A DNA stretch of 64,000 nucleotides from CAKZSB01 sp964573105 (GTDB taxonomy: Bacteria > Pseudomonadota > Gammaproteobacteria > Granulosicoccales > Granulosicoccaceae). The translations under genes and the position numbers were made by a program. The DNA lies in contig CAZNIS010000027.1 in NCBI GenBank assembly GCA_964573105.1, positions 6,005-70,004 on the forward strand, given 5' to 3'. Shown here one piece after another: positions 8,228 to 17,509 of this stretch (the stretch's first letter is position 1; the number at the start of each line of letters is the position of its first letter). Under the pieces are notes generated by a model that made no database searches, was not told where the DNA came from, and saw only the letters and a list, made by a program, of their open reading frames with translations.

Positions 8228-9529
8228 ATGAATAATTCTTATCTGGAAAGCATTGCCGAACGTGTATACGACGCCATTTACGAAGAAGACGATGCCAGAG
8301 TGTGTCGGGAAATCTCCGAAGAAGCGTGTTCGAATGTACCGCACAACTTTTTCCTGCACGCCACCGCTATGGGTCTGAGCAAGCTTGCTGAGGCGGTAGC
8401 AAATACCAAAACCACCATTCCCTGGTTGTTAAGCAGTGCCGGCGCCCCTGGTTGGATCATCGCGGTTCTGGTGCCGCTGCGGGAAAGCGGCTCCATGCTG
8501 CCGCAACTTGCGATTGGCAGCTGGGTCAGGCGGGCATCGCGTCGCAAGTGGTTCTACGTTATTGGTGCTGTACTGCAGGCAGTTGCGCTTTTAGGTGTGG
8601 TCCTCAGTGTAGGGCTAATGACAGGTACTGCAGCGGGTTATTGCGCACTATTGAGTGTTCTGGTATTCAGCCTGGCACGGGGCTTTTGTTCTGTAGCATC
8701 GAAAGACGTGATCGGCAAAACCGTTCCGAAGACCCGACGTGGCAGGGTAACAGGGCTTGCATCGAGTATCGGTGGATTCGGCATCCTGCTGGTCGTGGCT
8801 TTGCTGTATCAGCTGCAGGCCGATGAAAAGCCTTACATTGGCGTCGTGGCAATGGGGGCTATTCTGTTTTTGGTCTCCGCGATGGTTTATACACGTATCG
8901 ATGAGGAGCCGGGTGCGAAAGAAGGAGGGGCAAACGGTATTGCTCACGCCCTATCCAGTTTGCGTTTACTGCTTGATGATATTCCGTTTCGCCGTTTTGT
9001 ATGTGCAAGGGCACTGCTGGTCGGAACAGGATTGTCCGCGCCGTTTATTGTTATTCTGGCTAATCAACGCGGTAACTCCGACCTTATTTATTTTTTGTTG
9101 GCACAGGGGCTCGCGTCATTAGTGAGCGGCCCGGTATGGGGGCGCTATGCAGACCTATCCAGCAGATACGTGATGATGTTTAGTGCAATGGCCGCCGGTT
9201 TGCTTGGTACCGTGATCGTTATGACTGAGCTGTTTGCAACTGCCCTGATGGGCACAGATTGGTTTTTGCCCACCTGCTTTTTTGTACTCATGCTGGTACA
9301 TGATGGTGTCCGACTTGGACGAAAGACGTATCTTGTTGATCTGGGCGAGGGTTCAAAGCGTACTGATTATGTGGCTGTCTCCAACACCATGATCGGGATC
9401 GTGTTGCTGATTGCGGGCGGGGCCGCATCCTATGCTCAAACGCTTGGTATAAGTCTGGCCATTGTGCTTTTTTCGGCGATGACATTTGCGTCATGCCTGT
9501 TTATTCGACGTTTACCGGAAGTGCAGTAA
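8228..9529 (+). CDS. Major facilitator superfamily transporter
   Basis: A 433-residue protein. The first 70 residues are polar and acidic (YDAIYEEDDARVCREI). About 11-12 hydrophobic segments follow, with the MFS loop 2-3 signature present as IGSWVRRASRRKW. The substrate cannot be told from the sequence. The ATG at 8228 is chosen over the in-frame opening at 8087 because it follows an AAGG at a workable distance and begins MNNSYLESIAERVYD, a sensible N-terminus. The unusual soluble acidic leader could be a small regulatory domain. It is a single gene on this strand with no obvious operon partners. Confidence 0.85.
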   Translation: MNNSYLESIAERVYDAIYEEDDARVCREISEEACSNVPHNFFLHATAMGLSKLAEAVANTKTTIPWLLSSAGAPGWIIAVLVPLRESGSMLPQLAIGSWVRRASRRKWFYVIGAVLQAVALLGVVLSVGLMTGTAAGYCALLSVLVFSLARGFCSVASKDVIGKTVPKTRRGRVTGLASSIGGFGILLVVALLYQLQADEKPYIGVVAMGAILFLVSAMVYTRIDEEPGAKEGGANGIAHALSSLRLLLDDIPFRRFVCARALLVGTGLSAPFIVILANQRGNSDLIYFLLAQGLASLVSGPVWGRYADLSSRYVMMFSAMAAGLLGTVIVMTELFATALMGTDWFLPTCFFVLMLVHDGVRLGRKTYLVDLGEGSKRTDYVAVSNTMIGIVLLIAGGAASYAQTLGISLAIVLFSAMTFASCLFIRRLPEVQ

Positions 9530-9811
9530 TTGTCCTGGTGAGAATGTCGATGGATTTTCTGGCTATGCGGTCACAGGTCCAGTGTGTAGCAGCGTTCCAA
9601 TTTCGCCAGTATCCCTGCCTATAGGATGGCCTGTCCTGAGAGGTGGGCCTTGCCACTTTTGATACTGTCGGGCAAGCACGGATGTCTAGCCGTGGGGCAA
9701 TTCGTTATTGCCTCACTCCCATTACTCTCAGTTTACCGATAAGTTTTTCAGCCATCGTGATGCAAGCGAATATCTGACCTTATTGCCTGAGCTATTGTGG
9801 TCGACGAGCGG

Positions 9812-9976
9812 CTAAATACCGCTGCTCCTGCCTCGCACAAACGATACGACTGCCACAATGATAAAAATAAAAAACAAAATTTTCGCTATTGAAGCGGCTG
9901 ACCCTGCAATGCCGCCAAACCCGAGTACACCAGCGATGATGGCAATAACGAAAAATATCGCAGACCAGTGGAGCAT
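9812..9976 (-). CDS. DUF1328 small membrane protein (YtjA-like)
   Basis: A 54-residue protein starting MLHWSAIFFVIAIIAGVLGF. It has two short hydrophobic helices separated by GFGGIAGSAASIAK, the signature of DUF1328, and ends in RGRSSGI. The ATG at 9976 has AGAAGGA seven bases upstream, so the longer in-frame opening to 10045 is rejected. Family members are common in proteobacteria, often near envelope-stress genes, and their role is not established. Confidence 0.9.
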   Translation of the reverse strand: MLHWSAIFFVIAIIAGVLGFGGIAGSAASIAKILFFIFIIVAVVSFVRGRSSGI

Positions 9977-10657
9977 AGGTGATTCCTTCTGTTGATCAAA
10001 AAACATGAGAATTCGATTGATGACTTGAGCCAAATTGAGTGACAAAGATGGACCGTCAACCTAATATTTCAGTAACAGTACTGAAACCGCACGGAGCCGG
10101 CTTGCGAGGCCTTGTCCGTCCAGTGAGGTTCTCAGAGTTGTATCGCTAAGGGAATCGGTATTGTAGATATTACAGGAGACTTTGTATGTTTGACTGAAAA
10201 ATCCCGTTAACAAGGTTGCTAGTGTGTCGCGGATCACGGCGGGTTTACTGTCTGCAAACTACGCTTAGCCCACTACGACCAACAATCAGTCCAGGCCAGT
10301 CGTTTATAACTATATTAGAACTATTAGAACTACATTGTGTGGGTACGATAAAAATAGACTAATTGGGTGTAGGATCGCTGATGGCAATTGTCGTAAAACT
10401 AAATCCACGGCCGAGTACACATAACCAAACTGCAGAAGCGGTAGCGCAGCAATTCAGTCTATGGCGTTCCGGCCTTCAACATCCACATTATCAGGTACTG
10501 CCATGATTAATCGAAGTTGATATGAACGTGCTAGTTCCGGCGATTTCGTTACCACACTAATTCATCAGAGTTTCGGAAAGTTCCAGGCAATGATGGCCTG
10601 TGGCGAGTATTGAGAACTGCATGCCAGGGCACGTTTCGTTAATACAAAAGTCTAGGT
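9977..10657. other. Long intergenic stretch
   Basis: This 681-bp gap contains a second copy of the dyad TTGTAGATATTACA (10161-10174) and an ATTAGAACT tandem near 10314-10332. A 42-codon frame starts at 10381 without homology or a clear ribosome site. Nothing else was recognised. Confidence 0.5.
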
Positions 10658-11581
10658 CTACTGATGACAGGATTTCGGGTCGATATTGTTCATGAACTGA
10701 ATAATGTAGTCAAAACTGTCGTTCAGAAACATCAGCGGTGTAGCTAAACCGATTAACGTTGACGCGTGACCGCCGCCATCCAGAATGACCACTTCAGTGG
10801 CTACCTTTACCTCCTGCAACGCCTGAGCATATCGGCGAGTGTGGGATTTCACCACTCGTTCATCATCTGCACCGTGAATAAGGAGTGTCGGCGGATGGCA
10901 GTTGTCTGTCAGTAATGGTGGCTTTACATCGCGCGGTTCAACCGATGGGAAAACGTTGCTAACCTCATCGTTGTCAAGAGGGAGATCGTAAGGGCCTGAC
11001 AACGCTACCAGCCCTGCGATGCTGACTCGGCTGCCCTTCCACCAGCGCTGATCACTTGCCAGTAGTGCTGCGGTATGTGCACCGGATGAATGCCCCATCA
11101 GTACTACGTGGCTAGCCCTTGGCAGTGGTTCGTCAGCAACAGGTTCGCGGGCATAGTAGTGATTGACAGCGTCAACTATGTCTTCTATAAACAGTGGGTA
11201 AGTTACCTCGGGGTAGTGGCGATAGTTTGGAATTAGTACAGTGAATCCCGCCTCAGCAAGTGACTGGCCGACAAACCGGTATTGTTCCTTTGTTCCAGAT
11301 CGCCAGGCGCCGCCGTGAACAAATACAATAATGCTATCGTCTCCGTTTGGCTCAGTTGGCTGAAACAAATCCATTGTTTGACGAGCTGCCTGTCCGTAGG
11401 CAATGCTTTCCACCAAGGTGTAGCCACTGGTTGGAGTTACCGCATTCAATGCTTCAAGTTTGGTGTTCTCGCTGCAGGAAAATAATAGCCAGCACAAGCA
11501 CGCCAAAGCGTAAATTTTCAGCTGTGTGTTTTGCCGGTACAGCCGATTGCAGATCAGTGCAAAAAAAATACGGACTCGCAT
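10658..11581 (-). CDS. Lipoprotein alpha/beta hydrolase (esterase-like)
   Basis: A 307-residue protein with a lipobox-like LLFSC (Cys36), after which an alpha/beta hydrolase fold begins. The oxyanion motif HGGAW is at about 89-93. The nucleophile elbow is GHSSG, with Ser165. The acid lies in HGADDE (Asp239 or Asp240) and the base in GGGHAS (His272). HGG with GHSSG places it among the hormone-sensitive-lipase/carboxylesterase-like enzymes that hydrolyse short esters or amides. The ATG at 11581 is used; it leaves about 20 residues before the hydrophobic signal, longer than usual. The upstream in-frame TTG at 11686 has no ribosome site. It is monocistronic. Confidence 0.8.
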   Translation of the reverse strand: MRVRIFFALICNRLYRQNTQLKIYALACLCWLLFSCSENTKLEALNAVTPTSGYTLVESIAYGQAARQTMDLFQPTEPNGDDSIIVFVHGGAWRSGTKEQYRFVGQSLAEAGFTVLIPNYRHYPEVTYPLFIEDIVDAVNHYYAREPVADEPLPRASHVVLMGHSSGAHTAALLASDQRWWKGSRVSIAGLVALSGPYDLPLDNDEVSNVFPSVEPRDVKPPLLTDNCHPPTLLIHGADDERVVKSHTRRYAQALQEVKVATEVVILDGGGHASTLIGLATPLMFLNDSFDYIIQFMNNIDPKSCHQ

Positions 11582-12107
11582 TTGTTGGTTACTCTTTAGT
11601 GAGGCGCGTCGCCTTTGACCGTAGACACTTGCGACCAGTAAGCGTTTGAATGTGAGTGGCGATATGGCAGCACTGCCAGTTTTCAAGGATCAAGAAACTG
11701 AGTGTTCCAGCAAACAGCAGCCTACGCTGTATCACGTACCTGCCACATCAAAATACTTGTACCTCAAAGGAGCGTCTGAGCGGTTTACGCCAAATTGCAC
11801 TTTATTGCCAGGATACACCATGATTCCCTTCGTCCCGACAGTGGGCGTTTCTTTTTTCCTAATCCACCATCCCATAGCTTCAGGGTCCAGACTAACATGT
11901 TATTGCTGCTCGAACTACTGTGTAGCAAATTCACGCACTAGTGGCAGTAGTTGACCGGAAGACATCATGCATATGCTGGGTGTTGTACTTTTTACACCCC
12001 TGAGTCAAACGTAATGTGCCACCATTTCACGGGTGTAGTAGAGATTACCTGTGTATTGCACGCGCGTGTACAAACTAAACCTATTCAAAAACTAAACGGA
12101 GTCACTC
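11582..12107. other. Intergenic region
   Basis: This 526-bp stretch separates the divergent esterase and the 45-residue peptide gene. Only short unsupported frames are present. Promoters for both flanking genes presumably lie here. Confidence 0.4.
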
Positions 12108-12245
12108 ATGGGAAAATTCGTCCTTGGTGGAATATTTACGGTCGCCATAATAGCGCTAGTGCTTTTTATGCTAGGCGTTTTTGAAGAGTCGCAGGACGGT
12201 CCACTGGAAGAAGCTGCTGAATCTGTAGAAGAAGCCGTGAAATAG
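12108..12245 (+). CDS. 45-residue single-pass membrane peptide
   Basis: Starts MGKFVLGGIFTVAIIALVLF, a single membrane helix. A very acidic tail follows, rich in Glu (EEAAESVEEAV). The ATG at 12108 is preceded by GGAG at 12098-12101 with six-base spacing, which strongly supports translation. The acidic tail resembles those of small hypothetical proteobacterial membrane proteins. No function is assigned. Confidence 0.72.
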   Translation: MGKFVLGGIFTVAIIALVLFMLGVFEESQDGPLEEAAESVEEAVK

Positions 12246-12370
12246 TGTGTAACATGGAGGGATGTAAACCGTCACAGCCTTTTGTTACCGACTCGGCTTA
12301 TTGGTCATCTGATCGGAAAACATGTCTCTGGTAAAGCGCGATCAAAGCTTGTTGTTGTAAAACTTACTAT

Positions 12371-12431
12371 AGTGCCGCCGTCGCCGTCGCCGTCGCCGTC
12401 GGCGGTGGGCGGGGGTGGGGGAGGGGGAGGG
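12371..12431. repeat. CGCCGT microsatellite joined to a G-tract run
   Basis: A tandem run of CGCCGT units (about 12375-12400) passes directly into G-tracts at 12406-12431: GGG, then runs of five G separated by single bases, ending in GGG. This meets the pattern for a very short-loop G-quadruplex on the plus strand. The opposing C-rich and G-rich halves could also pair. It is not part of a credible gene. Confidence 0.85.
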
Positions 12432-12566
12432 CTGATCCTTCCCGGTCCCAACGGACACCTCTTTAAACGATAATCATCGCAACCTTGCTAGTTGCACTAT
12501 GAAAACACGAAAAATGGTGTTGGCTTCAGGTATCTACCAGCGGTAACTACGACTGGAAGGTACGGA

Positions 12567-13002
12567 AGGGTCATGCGTTTGGTGGGCGCGCCTGGCGACA
12601 ATAAGAAATCGAACAGGCGGTCGAGATGGAGTTCAGCAGGCGCCCGGAACGTTATGGCTCTCCCGCCTGACGGTGGATCTGTGCGAGGCAGGCTCCCTGA
12701 TATCGGAAAATACGGTAGTGGCCAGTATGCGGCGTCTGAACCTGGTTGCAAAGGCAGGACGATGAACCAGATCAGGAAGTTCTGCAGCGGTGAGCAAAGA
12801 TCGGTCAATTGCCCGTGGAAAACGATTTATTTCAACGCGGGCTCGTGAGCACTAACGGGCCCGGAGGAAAGACATAGTCAGCGCAGAAGTCGAACTGCCA
12901 TTCGGTTGCCAGCGCGAGTTTCTGGATCTGTCTTGCTTAACCCGCATCTTCGACCAAGTCAAGTCGCCGCGTTATCGCTCAGGGACGTCGATCATTTCGT
13001 GA
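12567..13002 (+). pseudogene. Scrambled remnant of an IS3-family transposase
   Basis: Three pieces resemble IS3-family orfA/orfB products. At 12641-12761, after a frameshift near 12663, the reading is RPERYGSP followed by LTVDLCEAGSLISENTVV and MRRLNLVAKAG, as in orfB. At about 12794-12848 it reads AKIGQLPVENDLFQRGL, as at the end of orfA. At 12871-12960 it reads LPFGCQREFLDLS, like the start of orfB. The orfA-like tail lies after an orfB interior segment, so the element is rearranged as well as frameshifted. No terminal repeats or target duplication were identified. The call rests on remembered family motifs. Confidence 0.45.
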
Positions 13003-13081
13003 TATCCAGCATGGTATCGGTGTGAAAGGTATTACACCACAATGGGTGAAAGGTTAAACTTAAAGGCTTTCATTTTTTTAA

Positions 13082-13633
13082 ATGGTTGCCTGCGCCAGTA
13101 TTATGCTGAAGAGAGTAACGACTGCGTCTTTTTTAGAGTCCACGATCATACCCATTCCTCTTGAGGCCGTTATAGTGCCGCTCATGCAGGCAAGACGGGA
13201 ATTGCTGTGGAAAATTGCATTGATGGCAACTGTAGGGTGTGCCGTGGGTGCTATTTTTGGCTATGCGCTGGGTTATTATCTGTTTGATTTGGTGGGTCAG
13301 TGGATAATTGATAATTTTTTTAGTCAGGAGCAGTTCGAAAAGGTCAAACGGCAAATGGAAGTACAGGGATTTTGGTTTGTTATGACATTGGGGATCGCTC
13401 CCATACCGTTCCAGGTCGCAATGCTCGCAGCGGGTGCTACACAGTTTTCTCTACCACTTTTCATCGCGGCTACTGTGATAGCGCGATCGATTCGCTATTT
13501 TGGACTTGCACTGGTGGTCTATTTCGCTGGTGATAAAGCTGAGCAATTAATCAGACGCTACAAAATGCAAGCCGTCGTGGTTGTCTCGCTTGCCGTGATA
13601 GCTCTTTGGTGGCTGTCTAACGCTCTGCAATAG
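13082..13633 (+). CDS. DedA/SNARE-associated (VTT) family membrane protein
   Basis: A 183-residue protein with hydrophobic segments at about 40-65, 95-118, 122-140 and 158-180. It carries the family signature: SFLESTIIPIPLEAVIVP at about 16-33 and the half-motif GIAPIPFQVAMLAAGA at about 102-117. Related YqaA/DedA proteins act as proton-linked envelope or lipid transporters; the specific role is unknown. The ATG at 13082 is used; the one at 13103, nearer the conserved part, is an alternative. Neither has a strong ribosome-binding site. It stands alone, downstream of the IS3 remnant. Confidence 0.82.
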   Translation: MVACASIMLKRVTTASFLESTIIPIPLEAVIVPLMQARRELLWKIALMATVGCAVGAIFGYALGYYLFDLVGQWIIDNFFSQEQFEKVKRQMEVQGFWFVMTLGIAPIPFQVAMLAAGATQFSLPLFIAATVIARSIRYFGLALVVYFAGDKAEQLIRRYKMQAVVVVSLAVIALWWLSNALQ

Positions 13634-14220
13634 TCGCTTTAGTATGCTCCATCGTGTTCGCAAGGGTAATGGGTTGCTGTGTCAACAGTGTTGAAGTCGG
13701 TACGACCGTTCGTTTGGTATGCACAATAGATAGCCAAATGGATAGAGTTCGACGATTTTATAATAAACCTATTGGTCTATGAAGTCATTGACGGACACAA
13801 GTAACTACACCCGGTCTATGGTCTCGATTGCACTCGCACAGAGTCACTCATTGCGGCGCCCCGGGAGATAGTAGGCGATGGCTGTTATTGGGGAGTCAAT
13901 TGAGTTAACCAACACTGTTTACGGAGGTGCTGTCTTTGATGCCGGGCGTATTGTTCAGGCATTCATTAGCACGACGAAAAAATTGCGGCTGCTGGGAAAC
14001 TCAAGGTGCAGGGAGAATTAGGTGGGGTGTTGTCGATTCCTGTCTTTGATATTCGTCTCTATCAGGAAGACATCCCCTGAGTCCATAATGCTCAAGGCTA
14101 TTCTCGGATTTCTGAGGGGCGGTTGAAATGTTTTCGGGTTAGAAATTGTTGGTGCGATTATGAAAAGTGGAACAAGCGGAGCATGCGCTTGTTCCATGGA
14201 ACACCGTTTTACCCAAGTGC
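13634..14220. other. Intergenic region with one weak small frame
   Basis: This 587-bp stretch follows the DedA-type gene. A 46-codon frame begins with the ATG at 13878, preceded by GGGAG, but its product matches nothing I know. A second frame after it ends near 14081. A decayed gene is possible. Confidence 0.35.
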
Positions 14221-16113
14221 TTAAAAATCTGCTGCTTTTATCACGCTGGCGCTTTTTTCGCTGGTGATAGGTCTCGTGGATCTAGCAGCGGCGAAGCCGG
14301 CATTGCATTGCCCTGAAACCAGAAAGCTCAGTCCAGCGTTTGTCAATCCTTCAAGGCGACCGTTGAGAGTGCCAAAGTCTTGTGTGAGGTCGTCGTTGGC
14401 GACGCAGTCCGCAGCTATGCCATCGCCGACGCTGACACCACTCGCGTTAACACCTATCGCCTCTTGTATGTTCAGTGCGAAGCCACAGAAGGGGTTGACG
14501 ACCGAAATAAATGGTTTGCCCAGTGTCTTCTGGCCCACTGTAATGACATCGATATAGGGGCGCAGTGAATTGATCACGATTTCTGATGCTGAGGCGGTTG
14601 ACGGCGAAGTCAGTACGACTACGCGACTTAATCCTAGCTGTTCAACCTGACGCGAGAAGTCAAACCCAAAATTTTGTTCCTGATACTTGTCGTTGTAGAC
14701 AAAATCGTAGGCCGGTGAGCCCACTATTGAGTTACCCGCAATCTGTGATGCGAGTTTATTGCTGATGCTGATACGTCCACCGGGGTTGTAGCGCAAGTCG
14801 AGTATTAGATCAGAAATCTCCGCTGATTTGAATTCAACTATAGTTTCGTCAAGTTCTTCAGCCGATGTGTTTAAAAACAGGTTAAAAACCACGTAGCCAA
14901 TAGAGCCATTGTACTGTGATGGAGTGAGAACCTCAGAATACACCACGGTATCAACTGTGTATTCATCGGGAGTCAAGCGCAGCGTGCGTTGTTGACCGGA
15001 TTGTTCATCAATGTAGACCCAATTCGATTGTGTGGCTCGTGCTTCCTCCAGGAATTCCTGCGTTGTGAGTTCGTCTACAGAACGACCGTTAACTGTTATC
15101 AGTTTGTCAGATCGTTTTAAGCCGGCGATACCCGCTGGCGATCGCGGGTATACCAATGCTACTCTCGTGTTGCCATCGTTATCGCGGCGAGTGGAAAAGC
15201 CAAGTCCGAAAGAAGTGCCCTCGTCGAACAGGCGCGCCTGTGCCTGTAGCGGTGAGATGAAGCTAAACCGCTCAGAGGTCGTATCGTTGATTAGTTCCTG
15301 GGTTGTGCTATAGACGCTTGGGTCTACTACCGGTACCCGGTCATAGAAAATGTAGTAGTCAAGCAAGTTGGTGTACGTCCAACGGTTGACTGTCTCTACG
15401 GAGCAATTCTGAGTTGCATTAATCGTGTACTTTGAATTGGAAGTGACGTCATCGGTCGCCAACACGGCTGCATAGTAGCTGCCACCCTGTGCAGGTGTAG
15501 AGCAGGAGTCTTGCACATAGGGGGTGGCTGAGACGCAAGTGACCTCTGCCGCTCTGCCGAGGCCGTCAAAGATCGCCAGATTGGGGTTGCCGGACTCTCG
15601 TGTTACGACGAGTTGCGTGTTCGCGGGTACTCTGTATACATCAATGGTGGTGCCTGAAATGTTTCCGCTCTGGGTTGTTTCAGCATTCAGGTTGTGTATT
15701 ATCAGTCGGTTGTCGTTGGCGGCGCATAGTTCAGCAAGGAGCACGAGCCCGGATTCAAGCAGCGACTCTGGCCCTGCGAGGCAAAGCGCTGATAGGTCGG
15801 ATTCACTGTTGCCTTGTGATAGTGCTCCCCGCAACTGTGTTTGTAATGCCGAATTTGGTAGGCCTGTCGATGGCCTGACTCTTGGCAAAGTGTGATAGTC
15901 AAGTGGTGAAACCTGACTGGTAAGTGCCGCTACAGGTCCGTCGATTACCACAGCTTCGTCAACACCGATTAGTGGGCTGTTATTGGTGTCTACTGCCTGA
16001 CCAGCTGAGTTGTTTGAGGGCAAGCTGCCCCCACCGCAGGCAGTGATAGTGGCACTGATGCTAACTACCACCGTGAATCGCAGCAGTGCAGTGAGGCGTG
16101 TTCGGTGTTGCAT
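14221..16113 (-). CDS. S41 family (C-terminal processing) protease, lipoprotein
   Basis: A 630-residue secreted protein. The signal peptide ends at ATITAC (lipidated Cys26), followed by a low-complexity GGGSLPSNNS linker. A domain of unknown type spans about 60-240, and a PDZ-like region about 290-375 (GLKRSDKLITVNGRSV). The tail-specific protease core follows: LILDLRYNPGG at 436-446, catalytic Ser508 in STASASE, and Lys533 in TLGKPF, spaced 25 residues apart as in Tsp. The Ser-Lys dyad is intact, so it should be active, in the periplasm or at the outer membrane. It is likely monocistronic. Substrates cannot be predicted. Confidence 0.9.
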   Translation of the reverse strand: MQHRTRLTALLRFTVVVSISATITACGGGSLPSNNSAGQAVDTNNSPLIGVDEAVVIDGPVAALTSQVSPLDYHTLPRVRPSTGLPNSALQTQLRGALSQGNSESDLSALCLAGPESLLESGLVLLAELCAANDNRLIIHNLNAETTQSGNISGTTIDVYRVPANTQLVVTRESGNPNLAIFDGLGRAAEVTCVSATPYVQDSCSTPAQGGSYYAAVLATDDVTSNSKYTINATQNCSVETVNRWTYTNLLDYYIFYDRVPVVDPSVYSTTQELINDTTSERFSFISPLQAQARLFDEGTSFGLGFSTRRDNDGNTRVALVYPRSPAGIAGLKRSDKLITVNGRSVDELTTQEFLEEARATQSNWVYIDEQSGQQRTLRLTPDEYTVDTVVYSEVLTPSQYNGSIGYVVFNLFLNTSAEELDETIVEFKSAEISDLILDLRYNPGGRISISNKLASQIAGNSIVGSPAYDFVYNDKYQEQNFGFDFSRQVEQLGLSRVVVLTSPSTASASEIVINSLRPYIDVITVGQKTLGKPFISVVNPFCGFALNIQEAIGVNASGVSVGDGIAADCVANDDLTQDFGTLNGRLEGLTNAGLSFLVSGQCNAGFAAARSTRPITSEKSASVIKAADF

Positions 16114-17509
16114 TGTGAAGCTCGCTATTCTTGGATGTTACGAATCATAAGTTGGTAAGGATAATACGGAAAACGCCATGTTTTAAGCTTCCACAAATAT
16201 AGGTAGCCTAAGGGGCTGATATTCGAACGGTTGAACTGTCACTGCTTCGGAGGTTATTTTTTACGCAGCATAGTTTGCTCGCAAGGTGCTTGTCCACGAA
16301 AGCGTTCCTGGATGGGTGTTGTTGGGTTGTACCCGGTTACTGTTATCGGCTCGTTATCTGGCGCTGCTACGGAACCGTCACAATAAGCCACAACTGGCAT
16401 CCTAATCAATAATCCGTATAAGGGTCTTCACAAGGGAATGTGTTCAATGTGTGGATTTCGGACAATAATCCATCTGAGTTTGAGTCGACTCTTCTTTAAA
16501 AGTTTCTGAAAACAATCACTGGGAGTAGTGATCGTACGATTGCCTGTGACAACTCCGTGGCCGGAATTGCCAAACAGGGGGGACTCGGAGGTACAGAGAG
16601 GCTGCCAGCGATATGCACCCCTGGGGGCCGGGTATTGCCTGGCGGGTAGTGAAGAATGAGGTGTGGTTCACGCTTCTTTTATCAATGGCAGTGCCTGGAC
16701 TTTAGTAGGATATAGTAGTAAGAAAGTAGTGGCAACTACGGCTGGCATAGTTTGCTGTGTAGTGACGCGTTGTTTGCCGCGGTGGCTTGTCCAGGTGGTA
16801 GCCTAACCGGCGGCGGATACCTTACGATCTCCGGTAGTGGCCCCGATACCATGCAAGATGTTCATGTCGTGGCCTGGTTTGCTGGTCGTGAATATTGAAA
16901 AATGTAGTAAAGGTATCAATATGCTCGCGATAGCGGCAAACTATGAAGCCGCGCTTTGGCTTAACGAGGCCATTCACGTGCAGGCGTTATTCTCGCAGTC
17001 AGATTTTAAAGTGTGGGAATTCCAACAAGACTTTTCGGCCATAAACCGCTGATGCCCTTCGACACGAAAGTACCAAAAATAGATGCCTGTCCAGATATGG
17101 AAAGGAGGGTCAACTTGCTGGCAGGAGAGGTATTGTCCGTCGAGTTTCAGGAGCCGGGGATAGCCGGGGAAAATTTAGAGTGTGGCTGCCGAAAATGGAA
17201 AGTCTGTAGAATAGTGTTGAGAGTAAATGCAAGTGCACGAAATAAGGCGTCAGTCTAAGAATGGCGGTTCGTCGAGTAGGGCTGGTGATAGCGAAAAAAT
17301 AGCTTCTATGCTTCCTATACTTAGGCTGCCGGCGGAATCAGGGACGCGATTGCTATTGAACGCTGTGTTGTTCTAAGCGCATCACGGAGATATTAGTTGC
17401 AATTGGTATCGTCTGCGATTCTGATCAATGCCGCGATTCGTTACGAATTAATTTTCATACCACAAATTATCGGTAAGTGTGAGATCACTCACGCGCCTTG
17501 AGAGCCACC
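16114..17509. other. 1.4-kb stretch without a recognisable gene
   Basis: Between the protease gene and the PhyH gene several short frames overlap, including ones at 16720-16890, 16837-17052 and 17013-17258. None has a ribosome site plus a family motif. One frame near 16725-16890 reads Gly-rich (CPGGSLTGGGYLTISGSG) and may be the decayed end of a surface or tail-type protein. Treat it as non-coding or pseudogenised. Confidence 0.45.

Noticed and set aside
7797..8235. Xre/MbcA-type antitoxin gene remnant
   Set aside because: Only a weak resemblance in about 25 residues, no start codon, and no toxin partner.
12282..12473. Protein with PSPSPSPS and poly-Gly from the microsatellite
   Set aside because: Frame is created by the CGCCGT/G-tract DNA; no ribosome site and no homologous part.
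12492..12848. 118-residue gene
   Set aside because: It overlaps the transposase remnant in a different frame and shows no coherent family sequence.
16837..17258. Two small overlapping genes
   Set aside because: No ribosome sites or motifs; probably chance frames in decayed DNA.
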